DNA of 64,000 nt from Dipteris shenzhenensis. Lineage: Eukaryota; Polypodiophyta; Polypodiopsida; Gleicheniales. Positions within the stretch are counted from its first letter, which is position 1. Every line of letters begins with the position of its first letter. Location of the stretch: NCBI GenBank assembly GCA_047967505.1, contig CM106540.1. One strand, written 5' to 3'. The notes beneath the pieces are model-generated. The model was not told the DNA's origin and did no database searches. It saw nothing but the letters and a program-made list of their open reading frames with translations. The translations under genes and the position numbers were made by a program. Positions 1 to 12,764 of the stretch are shown in pieces.

Positions 1-2998
1 AGGCATTCAAAGCTTCAGACAGAAGCAGAGGCAAAGGCAGAAACAGAGGTAGATCATATCAAAAAAGTGGTCATCATCAACAAAGTCAAAGTCAGCATCA
101 GCATCAGCAACATTAGAATCAGCAAAGAGGAAATCATTCCAACCGAGGAAGATTCCAAGGACGAGGGAATGCATCCTCCAATGTGTCAAACATTCAGTGC
201 AATTACTGTCACAAGTTTGGACACTATGAAAGAGATTGCTGCAAGAAGCAGTACGACCGAGGCGGTCAATCCAGCAGTAATCGAGGGAATTCCCGAGGAA
301 GAGGAAATCATCGTGGTGGACATTCTAGTCACAATCATTTTGCAAATGAACATGGAAATATGTTTCTTGCAAGTGAGGAATTGCATTAGACTGATACAAT
401 GCACCTAGACACTGATTTCAATCCTTAAGAGGATTTCAGCTATCAAGTCGACCAAGTGGAATAGGATCCTTGGTACATCGACAGCGGTGCATCATCTCAT
501 ATGACAAGTCATCAAGAATGGTTCACAGAAATGAAGCCATTAGAAGGTCAAAAGAATGTCATCTACTTAGCAGACAATACACCGAATCCGATTCAAGGGA
601 CAGGTGTTATCCCTATGAACAATTTCACTAGTACAAAAGGATTAGTCAAAGATGTGCTCTATCTTCCGAAGCTCAGTAAGAACCTTTTGTCAGTAGGTCA
701 AATGACGGAACACAACTACAAAGTCATCTTCGACGGTGATGAATGCACTATCAGAGACAAATCCAAAAGAGGTCAGCTAGTAGCAAAAGGTGTCAAGGAA
801 GGACGCTTATACAGGATGCTAGCTACAGTACCAGATAAGCATGCCATGTCAGCTCAAATGCAACAGATGCCACTATCTGCAAAATGGCACAAGAGATATG
901 GTCATGTCAACTTCAAGTACTTGTTAGATCTCAGGAATCAGAATATGGCAACTGGGATTCCGAAGCTACAGTTTCTTGGAAAGGTTTGTGAAGCATGCTG
1001 CTTCGGCAAACAAAAGCAAACCAACTTTGTCAGAAGTACCTCTCGTGCACGAGGTATTCTTGATTTGATTCATACAGATGTATGGGGTTATGCCCAGACC
1101 CGCAGCATCAATGGTTCACTTTATTACTTGACCTTCATCGATGACTACAGTAGATATTGTTGGGTCTACTTTCTGAAAGAGAAATCTGAAGTGTTTGCCA
1201 GATTTCAAGAATTCAAAGCCATGGTAGAAAACCAGACAGGCAGAAAGATCAAGGTCATGAGATCCGCGACAGAGGAGGTGAATACATGTCTTCCGCATTC
1301 ATGAACTTTTGCAAAAATCACGGCATTCAAAGACAATTCACATGTGCAGATACTCCTCAGCAAAATGCAAGAGCTAAAAGGAAGAATGGGACTTTAGCAG
1401 ACAGTGCTAGAGCAATGCTTAGTGAAAAGCATCTTCCGAATCAGTATTGGGCAGAAGCAATAGCTACAGCTAACTACTTGCTTAATCGGCTTCCTACCAA
1501 ACCGATACAAGGTATGACTCCTTATGAAGCATTCACTGGACACAAGCCACGCATTGGGCATCTCCGCATATTTGGTTGCATAGCATATGCCCACATACAT
1601 GATGATCATCGCAGGAAATTGGATGCGAAGTCATGCAAATGCATCATGGTTGGCTACAGTGAAGAAAGCAAAACATACAAATTGTATGATCCCATCAACC
1701 GCAAAGTCATTATCTCCAGAGATGTAATCTTCGATGAGGAATCAGAATGGAAAACCTCACCTACATAGGAGATAGAAGCATCAACTTCACAGTCATCTAC
1801 AGAACAGGTTGATCAAGAAGAGCAAGAATTGCCAGCAACACCCCAAGCAGCACCACAGTAGCTCAGACGGTCTACTAGGGAAAGCAGACCACCAGCCAGA
1901 TTGACATATGCTCAGAAAGGCAAAGCAATTCAGGTGGAAACCACCAACTATGCTCTTATGACTACCATCATGGCTACAGTGTACTTTGAAGACGCAGTAG
2001 ATAAGCCAGAATGGCAAACTGCTATGAATGAAGAAATGGATGCTTTGTATAAAAATAACACTTGGGAATTATGCGACCTTCCACCAGGAAAGAAGGCCAT
2101 AGCCAACAAATGGGTATACAAAGTGAAGTACAATCCAGATGGCAGTATTCAGAGATACAAAGCCAGATTAGTTGCAAAAGGATTTGCACAACAATATGGC
2201 CAAGATTATGATGAGACTTATCCTCCAGTAGCAAAGATGGATTCCATATGGTTCTTGATATCACTAGCGACACTCAGCAAATGGAATGTGTATCAGCTCG
2301 ATGTCAAGAATGCATTTCTCAATGGTTATCTAGACGAGGAAGTCTACATGCAACAACCAGCCGGTTATGTTGAACCAGGAAACGAAAACAAGGTTTGCCA
2401 TCTCAAGAAAAGTCTCTATGGCTTAAAACAAGCACCCAAAAGTTGGTACAACAGAATTGACAAGTATTTTGCTGATCTGGGATACATGAAGTCCAATGCA
2501 GATCCTACTCTCTACTACAAAGTTCAAGGGGAAGATATTACTATTGCACTTTTGTACGTAGATGATCTGATTGTGACAGGAAGCAAGGATAGCTTCATCA
2601 GAAATCTAAAACAAGACTTATCTGCAGAGTTCGACATGAACGATCTTGGACTTATGCACTATTGTCTTGGAATTGAGTTTCGGAGAGATTCAGATAGCAC
2701 ATTCATGAGTCAGCTCAAGTATGTTGACAGTCTCTTGAAGAAGTTTCATATGGCAGATTGCAAGATTGCAGCCACTCCCATGGAACAGAGTTTGAAACTT
2801 ACTAAAGATTCAAAAAAGCCTACAGTCAATGACAGATACTACAAGCAACTCATTGGATCTCTTATATATCTGACAATTACACGGCTAGATATTTGTTATG
2901 CAGTAAGCTCACTAGCATAGTTTATGGCAAATCCAAAAAAGTCTCACTGGAATGTAGCCAAAAGAGTCTTGAGATACATCAGAGGTACAAGATAGTTT
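1..2998 (+). pseudogene. Copia A copy 1 gag-pol pseudogene
   Basis: Copia order is visible. The CCHC zinc knuckle (C-N-Y-C...GH...D-C) is at about 198-239, the protease DSGASSHM near 480-501, the integrase HHCC finger and catalytic D,D,E between about 890 and 1285, and RT with YVDD near 2560. Breaks are stops at 114 (TAG), 387 (TAG), 426 (TAA), the stop before DPWYIDSG, 1766 (TAG), 1859 (TAG), 2918 (TAG) and 2993 (TAG), plus a 2-bp CG insertion at about 1265 that shifts the frame just before the integrase glutamate. The 387, 1766, 2918 and 2993 stops stand where another copy has CAG glutamine. An Arg to Trp change near 2250 (CGG to TGG) is also C-to-T. Confidence 0.9.
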
Positions 2999-3011
2999 GG
3001 GATAGAATACC
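1..3011 (+). mobile_element. Ty1/Copia element A, copy 1 (both ends missing)
   Basis: The copy enters from outside the window inside gag and runs through zinc knuckle, protease, integrase and most of reverse transcriptase. It is nearly identical to the copies at 5719 and 13285. It stops abruptly at about 3011 just after the RT thumb region (GTR-stop-FGIEY). There it joins an inverted copy of the element's own 5' leader, so RNase H and the 3' LTR are absent. It is a rearranged fragment and not a functional element. Confidence 0.93.
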
Positions 3012-3409
3012 ACCAAATGGACGGAATTTTCTCTCAACGGAAGTGAAGGGAAGGATCTCACAATCACTCAAGAGAACTCTCAAACTCACAATCTCTCTCA
3101 CACTCTCAAGAAACTCAATGTCTCAGCGGAAGACAAGGAAGCTCTGATACCATGACAAAATATGAAGAGGGGAGAGGAGAAGAGTGGAGATGAGGAGAGA
3201 GGGCACAGCTAGAGAGCACACCACAAATGACTAACTGTACACTAGAATTAGTTGAAAAAATAGAATATATACAAACCCTTTTAGGGTTAGGGTTAGGGGA
3301 TCTAACCCTTTCCTTTATAACACTCTATAAGGTTAGTGCTATGCACATATGATCACGTGGTGGTGCTATGCACACATGATCACATGATGTTGAGCGTGAA
3401 CTCTCAACA
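3012..3409 (-). mobile_element. Inverted 5' end of element A (leader, primer site, LTR)
   Basis: Read on the minus strand this is the LTR (3409-3153), the primer site TGGTATCAGAGC (3152-3141) and about 130 bp of leader. It matches 13285-13685 on the plus strand. It abuts copy 1 directly at about 3011, so this is the break where a piece of the array was turned round. Confidence 0.9.
3153..3409 (-). repeat. LTR of element A, inverted, 257 bp
   Basis: Begins TGTTGAGAG and ends TTTTGTCA on the minus strand, the same 257-bp length as the other full LTRs. The adjoining plus-strand CGCCA (3410-3414) is the inverted TGGCG target duplication. Confidence 0.93.
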
Positions 3410-3620
3410 CGCCACGCCCACGGCTCCATCGAGCCTCCAACGCTAGACCGAATGGAAGCTCTAGGCTACTCAAATGCCTCTACAACAGCAAGGCGGCTCT
3501 AGCCTCCCATCAACCAACGCCTTCTTCAAATAGCCATCTCCCCAACGAGCCCAACATCATGACCTCTGAGGAGAGACCCCAATCAACGCCAACTCCTTTG
3601 GCGACTTCCCACAGCTGCTT

Positions 3621-3929
3621 TTACTGTCGCGGCATCTTCATTGAGGTGGGCAACCAGCTGCTCATGTAACCTTTGCTGCCCATCAGCACAGCTCTCCTAG
3701 CCTCTTCCGAGAGCTTCTGAGGTGACTCTTCCAGTTGTGCTACTCCACCCACAGCGGACAACCTTCTCCTTTTAGGCTCAACCGACGGAATCAGCTCACC
3801 GACGCTCCCCTGCAATAACCCGACCAGCAACTCTCCTCCAGCTAGCCAAACTCTGCGACATATCTGTTCGGTGAACTCGGTGAACTGCCTTCCTGTTTCG
3901 TCTTCTGAAGCTCCTGATCGCCTTGGCAT
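3621..3929 (-). pseudogene. GC-richer ORF inside B, probably a captured gene fragment
   Basis: A 102-codon open frame starting MPRRSGAS lies antisense to B's own transcription. It is basic and has no domain I recognise. Its base composition is clearly higher in G+C than the flanking retroelement DNA, which suggests a transduced host exon. An almost identical copy lies at 12765-13073, differing by one residue near the start (TEFTEQ versus TEFTKQ). It may equally be a chance open frame. No start context or promoter supports expression. Confidence 0.4.
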
Positions 3930-4857
3930 GCTGCGTTCTCCTCGGTCAATTTCATTGCTTTGTTGATCACGTTCGTTGATTCCATGCCTTCTCTATCGCA
4001 GATAAGCCTCAAAGTCTTCTCTAAGGTTTAGTAACCTTAAGACACGTGGCAGATAAGAGAACTAACCATAGTTAATCAACTTAACCAAAGGTTCTTTCAA
4101 CTAACCTAGGTCAATGGTTAAGTGAACCCACACTAAACCATGGTTAGATTTAAGTTCAGGTTTAGTTAAGTGCCACCTAAGCACAGAGTCCCTTGCTAAG
4201 CACAGTCTTGCAAGCTGCATATGAATCCCTGTGCCACATCATCAAAGGCCCTTTTCTTCACAAAAATTCAACAAGCCATAACTTCCAATCCAAAAAGAAT
4301 TTGGACATGCTCCAAAAAGGAAAAGTGATCGTCTTTTTGAGCTCCATGCGCCTGTTATGTCAGAATCATTGTATGCAATTAGACACTGCCAATATTGAAA
4401 GTAATCAATTGGTAAGACCTTTGTAACAAATGGAAAAGCAAAGCATGAATGCACATATCATTGTCATAAGCATGCCAAAAGCACAAGTGTATGAGATGAC
4501 CATAGCACGAAGCATGGCATCCACACAAAGCATCAAGGCACATGGAAGAACAAAGCATCATGCATGAAGCTACGTCAAGCAAAGAAGCAAACACCATCGT
4601 CATCAAGCCATGAGCCAAAAGGTGACATCAATGGAATGCATTGAGAAACCACAAACCTTGCCAACCTTGCCTATGTTTTGTAAATCAAGCCTGACCACCT
4701 GAGAGTAGCTATGAAAGCACCCAGGGGAGGTATTGACATGTAAAAACCACACTTTACCACCTTAAGTAGCAATGTATGCACTAAGGGGAGGTGATGGATT
4801 TGTAACTCACATCTGACCACCTTGCAGTAGCCAAAGGATTATGGCACCAAGGGGAGG

Positions 4858-5206
4858 TGTTGAGAGTTGTGGTGCCATGAGCACATGTAGAGCAAAGGTA
4901 TGAGCAAAAGGTAAGCTGCCACATGGCATGGAGGACATATCCCACGTGTGAGCAAGCAAATGGATGTAAGTACCCTCACCTATAAAAGGGAGGTTCATTT
5001 GAAGTAATATCAATCAAGCACTTTGCACTATCTCAAGATTCTCTTTATGAGTCCAAGCTAATCTATCTTGGAACCTAATTGACTTGACGTACATGTCATG
5101 AGCACTCTCTTCATCATGTTTGCACTTAGGTTGCATCCTCCTTAGATTAGTGTTTTATTAGGATGTTGTCTCATGACTAGGAGAGCTCGATCCCCCGATT
5201 TGTCAT
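4858..5206 (+). repeat. LTR of element B, about 349 bp
   Basis: Starts TGTTGAGAGTTGTGG and ends CCGATTTGTCA. A polypurine tract (CAAGGGGAGG) precedes it and a tRNA-iMet primer site follows it directly. A lone LTR with a polypurine tract on one side and a primer site on the other is the shared middle LTR of a tandem element. Several similar AGGGGAGGT motifs occur upstream at about 4724, 4783 and 4850. Confidence 0.85.
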
Positions 5207-5218
5207 GGTATCAGAGCA
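5207..5218 (+). promoter_or_regulatory. Primer binding site of element B
   Basis: TGGTATCAGAGC, complementary to the 3' end of plant initiator tRNA-Met, placed immediately after the LTR's terminal CA. Confidence 0.88.
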
Positions 5219-5615
5219 TAGGTTTAGCTCTCCTAGTTTAGCTCATTAGTAGTTCACTAGGATTGCTCCCATTCCTAGATTAGTTTCAGAACGTTAGATT
5301 AGTTTTAGATCTAGATAGTTCTTCAGAGTGTTTCTTGAGTTGTGAGAGAGATCTAGATTCATTCTTCTTGTGAAATTTTCCATCCATCCAATCCATGAGA
5401 GTTCTCATCATTCCGTTCTTATGAGAAAGAGATGTTAGAGTCCATTTTATCCTTAAGGGGAGAGAGAAAGAGAGACAAGTCTATCCTATCATAGAAGCAA
5501 CAAGCTCTCGGCCATGCAAGCTCCTATCTACAACTAGCACCTCTAAAGTCTCCTGATCCTTCAACGACAAGGTCCAACAACAGCCTCTCCATCGCCCAGC
5601 CTCCAACGAACGCCA

Positions 5616-5718
5616 TGACAAAATATGAAGAGGGAAGAGGAGAAGAGTGGAGATGAGGAGAGAGGGCACAGCTAGAGAGCACACCACAAATGACTAACTG
5701 TACACTAGAATTAGTTGA
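5616..5718 (-). repeat. Truncated inverted LTR of element A
   Basis: Matches the last ~103 bp of the 257-bp LTR on the minus strand. It is cut at ...TTAGTTGA, where it joins the A leader (CTCACAGTGACAC, equal to copy 3 at about 15368). The two sides share TGA at the junction, so the break looks like microhomology-mediated joining. Confidence 0.85.
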
Positions 5719-6507
5719 CTCACAGTGACACATCATCATTAAGCACCATTTGCACTCCTTTTGCCCCTCCACCTAGATCAAGTCGTATCTCTTGATCCAG
5801 GAAGAATTTGAGGGTGCTCCAAAAAGGAAAGTCGCTCGGTTTTTTGTGCTCTACGTGCTCGTTACATCACGCGCAATTTTGGCGCAAGTTACACTCACAT
5901 TTGAGCCTCGCTGACAAAACCACTTCCTTCATGCACATTTGCCTCTACATCGACGCATCTGACCCAGCACTTAAAAAGAACAAAAGAAAAGGAATTATTT
6001 GCTGCTCTTTCATCGATTGATGGTTGGTTTAGATCTAGATCAGAGTAGACTAGATTGCCATAGATGGGACGCTTTGAATTCCCCAAGTTGCCATGCCCAA
6101 AATTCCCGACTAGTACCTACTCGGAGTTAGTCCATACGCTCACATCCGATTTCACATCATTACATTACCTGAAACCCTACGTTCATCAGTTCAGTGAGCA
6201 GACTTCAGAGTTCAGAGGCATTGCAGATTGATTCAGTGGGCAGATAGCACTTGATTTCACACACACATGCCACCATTGTAAAGCCTATTTGGCTATCTCA
6301 CGGCATCGTGCACATCATTTTTAGCCTTGTAAAGCCTCTTGGCTATTCCCGGCATCATTGCCACAAGCCTTGTAACACAGGTCAGATCTTATAAACTGTA
6401 GTTCTATCTTCACCGACGGTACAGAGATTTCATTGGCATCTTCAGTGTATTTGCAGTTGATTCATATAGAGTTTTTCAGGACACTTTTTGAGTACATTGT
6501 TTGCACC

Positions 6508-7329
6508 ATGTCAACTAGCAACCTCAATCTGGAGGCATCTACTAAGTTAGACAACTCCAATTACGGTACATGGAAATACCGAATGGAGACCATTCTTGTG
6601 CTTCAGGACAAATGGGAGTATGTCGATGGATCTATACCTAGACCATTGGCCGATCCAGCCACCAGTAGCTCTACTCCATCTATTGTCACAGCACCAGCAA
6701 CGGGATCTACATCTACACAAACAGTTTCCGCACCAGTAGCAGATCCTGCCATTGCTCGAGCTCAAGCAGAATGGGATAAGAAAGACAAGTATGCCTATCA
6801 CCTGATCAAGCAGAATGTGCAAGATGTCATGCTAGGACAGCTCAACATAGCTAAGACATCAAAAGAAGCATGGGATATGTTCGCAGCTCTCTACGAGTCC
6901 AAGAACACATCCAGGATTCTCACCCTGAGAAACCAGATCAACCAGAGTTTCCGCAATAGCAATGAAACCGGTCATGCTTATGTACTCCGCATCAAAGACT
7001 ACAACAATCAACTTGCAGCAGCAGGAGAGACTATGAAACCCGCAGAAATGGTTCAAGTAATCCTGAATGGACTACGAGAAGGATATGAGAACCTAGTCCA
7101 GAGTATTGCCATCCAACGGCAAATTCCAACACTGGAAGAACTTCAGTCAGTTCTACTTGGTGAAGAACTCAGGACTCAGGCCATTCAAGCACATAAAGGT
7201 CATTCTAATGATCAGGCATTCAAAGCTTCAGACAGAAGCAGAGGCAAAGGCAGAAACAGAGGTAGATCATATCAAAAAAGTGGTCATCATCAACAAAGTC
7301 AAAATCAGCATCAGCATCAGCAACATTAG
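6508..7329 (+). pseudogene. gag: Copia A copy 2 gag
   Basis: Encodes the retrotransposon capsid protein. I take the start at MSTSNLN (6508, context CACCATGT); an in-frame ATG 75 bp upstream is open but lies in leader sequence. The frame shows the Copia gag signature (NYGTWKYRME near the N-terminus, the UBN2-type region with KEAWDMF and LRIKDY, then an RG/RS and QH-rich tail). It is closed by TAG at 7327, and translation resumes in frame with the zinc knuckle (C-x2-C-x4-H-x4-C, about 7411-7452). The stop therefore separates capsid from nucleocapsid. The same TAG is present in copies 1 and 3. Confidence 0.85.
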
Positions 7330-10300
7330 AATCAGCAAAGAGGAAATCATTCCAACCGAGGAAGATTCCAAGGACGAGGGAATGCATCCTCCAATGTGTC
7401 AAACATTCAGTGCAATTACTGTCACAAGTTTGGACACTATGAAAGAGATTGCTGCAAGAAGCAGTACGACCGAGGCGGTCAATCCAGCAGTAATCGAGGG
7501 AATTCCCGAGGAAGAGGAAATCATCGTGGTGGACATTCTAGTCACAATCATTTTGCAAATGAACATGGAAATATGTTTCTTGCAAGTGAGGAATTGCATC
7601 AGACTGATACAATGCACCTAGACACTGATTTCAATCCCAAAGAGGATTTCAGCTATCAAGTCGACCAAGTGGAATAGGATCCTTGGTACATCGACAGCGG
7701 TGCATCATCTCATATGACAAATCATCAAGAATGGTTCACAGAAATGAAGCCATTAGAAGGTCAAAAGAATGTCATCTACTTAGCAGACAATACACCGAAT
7801 CCGATTCAAGGGACAGGTGTTATCCCTATGAACAATTTCACTAGTACAAAAGGATTAGTCAAAGATGTGCTCTATGTTCCGAAGCTCAGTAAGAACCTTT
7901 TGTCAGTAGGTCAAATGACGGAACACAACTACAAAGTCATCTTCGACGGTGATGAATGCACTATCAGAGACAAATCCAAAAGAGGTCAGCTAGTAGCAAA
8001 AGGTGTCAAGGAAGGACGCTTATACAGGATGCTAGCTACAGTATCAGATAAGCATGCCATGTCAGCTCAAATGCAACAGATGCCACTATCTGCAAAATGG
8101 CACAAGAGATATGGTCATGTCAACTTCAAGTACTTGTTAGATCTCAGGAATCAGAATATGGCAACTGGGATTCCGAAGCTACAGTTTCTTGGAAAGGTTT
8201 GTGAAGCATGCTGCTTCGGCAAACAAAAGCAAACCAACTTTGTCAGAAGTACCTCTCGTGCACGAGGTATTCTTGATTTGATTCATACAGATGTATGGGG
8301 TTATGCCCAGACCCGCAGCATCAATGGTTCACTTTATTACTTGACCTTCATCGATGACTACAGTAGATATTGTTGGGTCTACTTTCTGAAAGAGAAATCT
8401 GAAGTGTTTGCCAGATTTCAAGAATTCAAAGCCATGGTAGAAAACCAGACAGGCAGAAAGATCAAGGTCATGAGATCCGACAGAGGAGGTGAATACATGT
8501 CTTCCGCATTCATGAACTTTTGCAAAAATCACGGCATTCAAAGACAATTCACATGTGCAGATACTCCTCAGCAAAATGCAAGAGCTAAAAGGAAGAATGG
8601 GACTTTAGCAGACAGTGCTAGAGCAATGCTTAGTGAAAAGCATCTTCCGAATCAGTATTGGGCAGAAGCAATAGCTACAGCTAACTACTTGCTTAATCGG
8701 CTTCCTACCAAACCGATACAAGGTATGACTCCTTATGAAGCATTCACTGGACACAAGCCACGCATTGGGCATCTCCGCATATTTGGTTGCATAGCATATG
8801 CCCACATACATGATGATCATCGCAGGAAATTGGATGCGAAGTCATGCAAATGCATCATGGTTGGCTACAGTGAAGAAAGCAAAACATACAAATTGTATGA
8901 TCCCATCAACCGCAAAGTCATTATCTCCAGAGATGTAATCTTCGATGAGGAATCAGAATGGAAAACCTCACCTACATAGGAGATAGAAGCATCAACTTCA
9001 CAGTCATCTACAGAACAGGTTGATCAAGAAGAGCAAGAATTGCCAGCAACACCCCAAGCAGCACCACAGTAGCTCAGACGGTCTACTAGGGAAAGCAGAC
9101 CACCAGCCAGATTGACATATGCTCAGAAAGGCAAAGCAATTCAGGTGGAAACCACCAACTATGCTCTTATGACTACCATCATGGCTACAGTGTACTTTGA
9201 AGACGCAGTAGATAAGCCAGAATGGCAAACTGCTATGAATGAAGAAATGGATGCTTTGTATAAAAATAACACTTGGGAATTATGCGACCTTCCACCAGGA
9301 AAGAAGGCCATAGCCAACAAATGGGTATACAAAGTGAAGTACAATCCAGATGGCAGTATTCAGAGATACAAAGCCAGATTAGTTGCAAAAGGATTTGCAC
9401 AACAATATGGCCAAGATTATGATGAGACTTATCCTCCAGTAGCAAAGATGGATTCCATACGGTTCTTGATATCACTAGCGACACTCACCAAATGGAATGT
9501 GTATCAGCTCGATGTCAAGAATGCATTTCTCAATGGTTATCTAGACGAGGAAGTCTACATGCAACAACCAGCCGGTTATGTTGAACCAGGAAACGAAAAC
9601 AAGGTTTGCCATCTCAAGAAAAGTCTCTATGGCTTAAAACAAGCACCCAAAAGTTGGTACAACAGAATTGACAAGTATTTTGCTGATCTGGGATACATGA
9701 AGTCCAATGCAGATCCTACTCTCTACTACAAAGTTCAAGGGGAAGATATTACTATTGCACTTTTGTACGTAGATGATCTGATTGTGACAGGAAGCAAGGA
9801 TAGCTTCATCAGAAATCTAAAACAAGACTTATCTGCAGAGTTCGACATGAACGATCTTGGACTTATGCACTATTGTCTTGGAATTGAGTTTCGGAGAGAT
9901 TCAGATAGCACATTCATGAGTCAGCTCAAGTATGTTGACAGTCTCTTGAAGAAGTTTCATATGGCAGATTGCAAGATTGCAGCCACTCCCATGGAACAGA
10001 GTTTGAAACTTACTAAAGATTCAAAAAAGCCTACAGTCAATGACAGATACTACAAGCAACTCATTGGATCTCTTATATATCTGACAATTACACGGCTAGA
10101 TATTTGTTATGCAGTAAGCTCACTAGCACAGTTTATGGCAAATCCAAAAAAGTCTCACTGGAATGTAGCCAAAAGAGTCTTGAGATACATCAGAGGTACA
10201 AGATAGTTTGGGATAGAATACAGAGGAAGTCATCCATGGTTGCATGGATACTGTGACAGTGACTATGCTGGAGATCATGAGACCAGGAGATCGACACAGG

Positions 10301-10686
10301 GATATGCATTTTTCCTTGGTCAAGGTGCTATATCATGGTTGTCAAACAAACAACCAACTGTTTCTTTGTCTTCGACTGAAGCAGAATATAGAGCACTCAC
10401 TATAGGTGCATGTGAGGCTATATGGCTCAGAAGACTATTGTCAGAAACAGATTACTTTGATGAGTCAAAGCCAACAACAATATACTGTGATAATCAATCG
10501 GCTCAAGCATTGGCCAAAAATCTAGTATATCACTCCAGGACAAAGCACATTGATGTCAGAGAGCACTTCATCAGAGAAAGAGTGTTACTTGGTGACATCA
10601 CACTGCAGCATTGTGATAGCAAAGAGAATATTGCAGACATCTTTACCAAACCACTCGTAAAGAGCTATTTGAGAAACACCGACTAG
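7330..10686 (+). pseudogene. pol: Copia A copy 2 pol (protease, integrase, RT, RNase H)
   Basis: The same frame as gag continues after each stop. Features are protease DSG (about 7693), GAG-pre-integrase HHCC finger (WHKRYGH...CEACC), integrase Asp 8290, Asp 8353 and Glu 8491, RT YVDD (9766-9777), and RNase H beginning [17 protein letters not shown] stops fall at 7675, 8977, 9070 and 10204. The integrase is intact here because copy 2 lacks the 2-bp CG insertion of copies 1 and 3. A 1-bp loss in CCACTC-GTAAAG alters the last ~10 residues of RNase H. One element-length frame broken only by amber codons is a recently dead, or possibly read-through, polyprotein. Confidence 0.9.
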
Positions 10687-10821
10687 CTCTTGGTTTGATG
10701 TAGAGGAAGGACATTCCCATTAAAGGGGTGTGATGGAATGTAATGCTCAGTCCTTCTTCGATTCCCCAGAATCATCATCTTGAGGGAAGGCGTACTTCAT
10801 GATGTTGATCTTGAGGGAAGG

Positions 10822-11078
10822 TGTTGAGAGTTCACACTCAACATCATGTGATCATGTGTGCATAGCACCATCACGTGATCATATGTGCATAGCACTAACC
10901 TTATAGAGTGCTATAAAGGAAAGGGTTAGATCCCCTAACCCTAACCCTAAAAGGGTTTTTATATATTCTATTTTTTCAACTAATTCTAGTGTACAGTTAC
11001 TCATTTGTGGTGTGCTCTCTAGCTGTGCCCTCTCTCCTCATCTCCACTCTTCTCCTCTTCCCTCTTCATATTTTGTCA
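10822..11078 (+). repeat. 3' LTR of element A copy 2
   Basis: 257 bp, TGTTGAGAG...TTTTGTCA, preceded by the polypurine tract TTGAGGGAAGG and followed by the TGGCG target repeat (11079-11083). Confidence 0.95.
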
Positions 11079-11488
11079 TGGCGTTCGTTGGAGGCTGGGC
11101 GATGGAGAGGCTGTTGTTGGACCTTGTCGTTGAAGGATCAGGAGACTTTAGAGGTGCTAGTTGTAGATAGGAGCTTGCATGGCCGAGAGCTTGTTGCTTC
11201 TATGATAGGATAGACTTGTCTCTCTTTCTCTCTCCCCTTAAGGATAAAATGGACTCTAACATCTCTTTCTCACAAGAACGGAATGATGAGAACTCTCATG
11301 GATTGGATGGATGGAAAATTTCACAAGAAGAATGAATCTAGATCTCTCTCACAACTCAAGAAACACTCTGAAGAACTATCTAGATCTAAAACTAATCTAA
11401 CGTTCTGAAACTAATCTAGGAATGGGAGCAATCCTAGTGAACTATTAATGAGCTAAACTAGGAGAGCTAAACCTATGCTCTGATACCA

Positions 11489-11836
11489 TGACAAATCGGG
11501 GGATCGAGCTCTCCTAGTCATGAGACAACATCCTAATAAAACACTAATCTAAGGAGGATGCAACCTAAGTGCAAACATGATGAAGAGAGTGCTCATGACA
11601 TGTACCTCAAGTCAATTAGGTTCCAAGATAGATTAGCTTGGACTCATAAAGAGAATCTTGAGATAGTGCAAAGTGCTTGATTGATATTACTTCAAATGAA
11701 CCTCCCTTTTATAGGTGAGGGTACTTACATCCATTTGCTTGCTCACATGTGGGATATGTCCTCCATGCCATGTGGCAGCTTACCTTTTGCTCATACCTTT
11801 GCTCTACATGTGCTCATGGCACCACAACTCTCAACA
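11489..11836 (-). repeat. LTR of element B, inverted
   Basis: Minus-strand copy of the LTR at 4858-5206. The adjoining minus-strand primer site GCTCTGATACCA (plus-strand view, 11477-11488) marks its internal side. Confidence 0.85.
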
Positions 11837-12764
11837 CCTCCCCTTGGTGCCATAATCCTTTGGCTACTGCAAGGTGGTCAGATGTGAGTTACAAATCCAT
11901 CACCTCCCCTTAGTGCATACATTGCTACTTAAGGTGGTAAAGTGTGGTTTTTACATGTCAATACCTCCCCTGGGTGCTTTCATAGCTACTCTCAGGTGGT
12001 CAGGCTTGATTTACAAAACATAGGCAAGGTTGGCAAGGTTTGTGGTTTCTCAATGCATTCCATTGATGTCACCTTTTGGCTCATGGCTTGATGACGATGG
12101 TGTTTGCTTCTTTGCTTGACGTAGCTTCATGCATGATGCTTTGTTCTTCCATGTGCCTTGATGCTTTGTGTGGATGCCATGCTTCGTGCTATGGTCATCT
12201 CATACACTTGTGCTTTTGGCATGCTTATGACAATGATATGTGCATTCATGCTTTGCTTTTCCATTTGTTACAAAGGTCTTACCAATTGATTACTTTCAAT
12301 ATTGGCAGTGTCTAATTGCATACAATGATTCTGACATAACAGGCGCATGGAGCTCAAAAAGACGATCACTTTTCCTTTTTGGAGCATGTCCAAATTCTTT
12401 TTGGATTGGAAGTTATGGCTTGTTGAATTTTTGTGAAGAAAAGGGCCTTTGATGATGTGGCACAGGGATTCATATGCAGCTTGCAAGACTGTGCTTAGCA
12501 AGGGACTTTGTGCTTAGGTGGCACTTAACTAAACCTGAACTTAAATCTAACCATGGTTTAGTGTGGGTTCACTTAACCATTGACCTAGGTTAGTTGAAAG
12601 AACCTTTGGTTAAGTTGATTAACTATGGTTAGTTCTCTTATCTGCCACGTGTCTTAAGGTTACTAAACCTTAGAGAAGACTTTGAGGCTTATCTGCGACA
12701 GAGAAGGCATGGAATCAACGAACGTGATCAACAAAGCAATGAAATTGACCGAGGAGAACGCAGC

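Larger units (their letters stand above)
3410..5615 (+). mobile_element. Non-coding LTR retrotransposon B, permuted segment (sense)
   Basis: In plus orientation this reads as the end part of B's internal region (3415-4857), one LTR (4858-5206), then the primer site and the start of B's leader (5207-5615). The outer edges meet the A insertion site on both sides (TGGCG, here inverted). I see no gag or pol, so B is a non-autonomous, LARD/TRIM-like element. Joining the two internal parts would give roughly 1.9 kb of internal DNA. The same segment occurs inverted at 11079-13284 and, in part, at 20730-21452. Confidence 0.82.
5719..11078 (+). mobile_element. Ty1/Copia element A, copy 2 (5' truncated)
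   Basis: Starts inside the untranslated leader, then carries gag, protease, integrase, RT and RNase H, a polypurine tract and a complete 3' LTR followed by the TGGCG target repeat. Compared with copy 3 it lacks the 5' LTR, the primer site and the leader that holds the captured gene (equivalent to 13285-15367). Confidence 0.93.

Noticed and set aside
2893-3147. Short plus-strand frame joining Copia RT to following sequence
   Set aside because: It crosses the rearrangement junction at 3011 in a different frame from RT, so it is a chance fusion.
4193-5013. Small frames on both strands in element B (and their mirror copies at 11681-12501)
   Set aside because: They lie in LTR and untranslated B sequence and are repeated only because the DNA is repeated.
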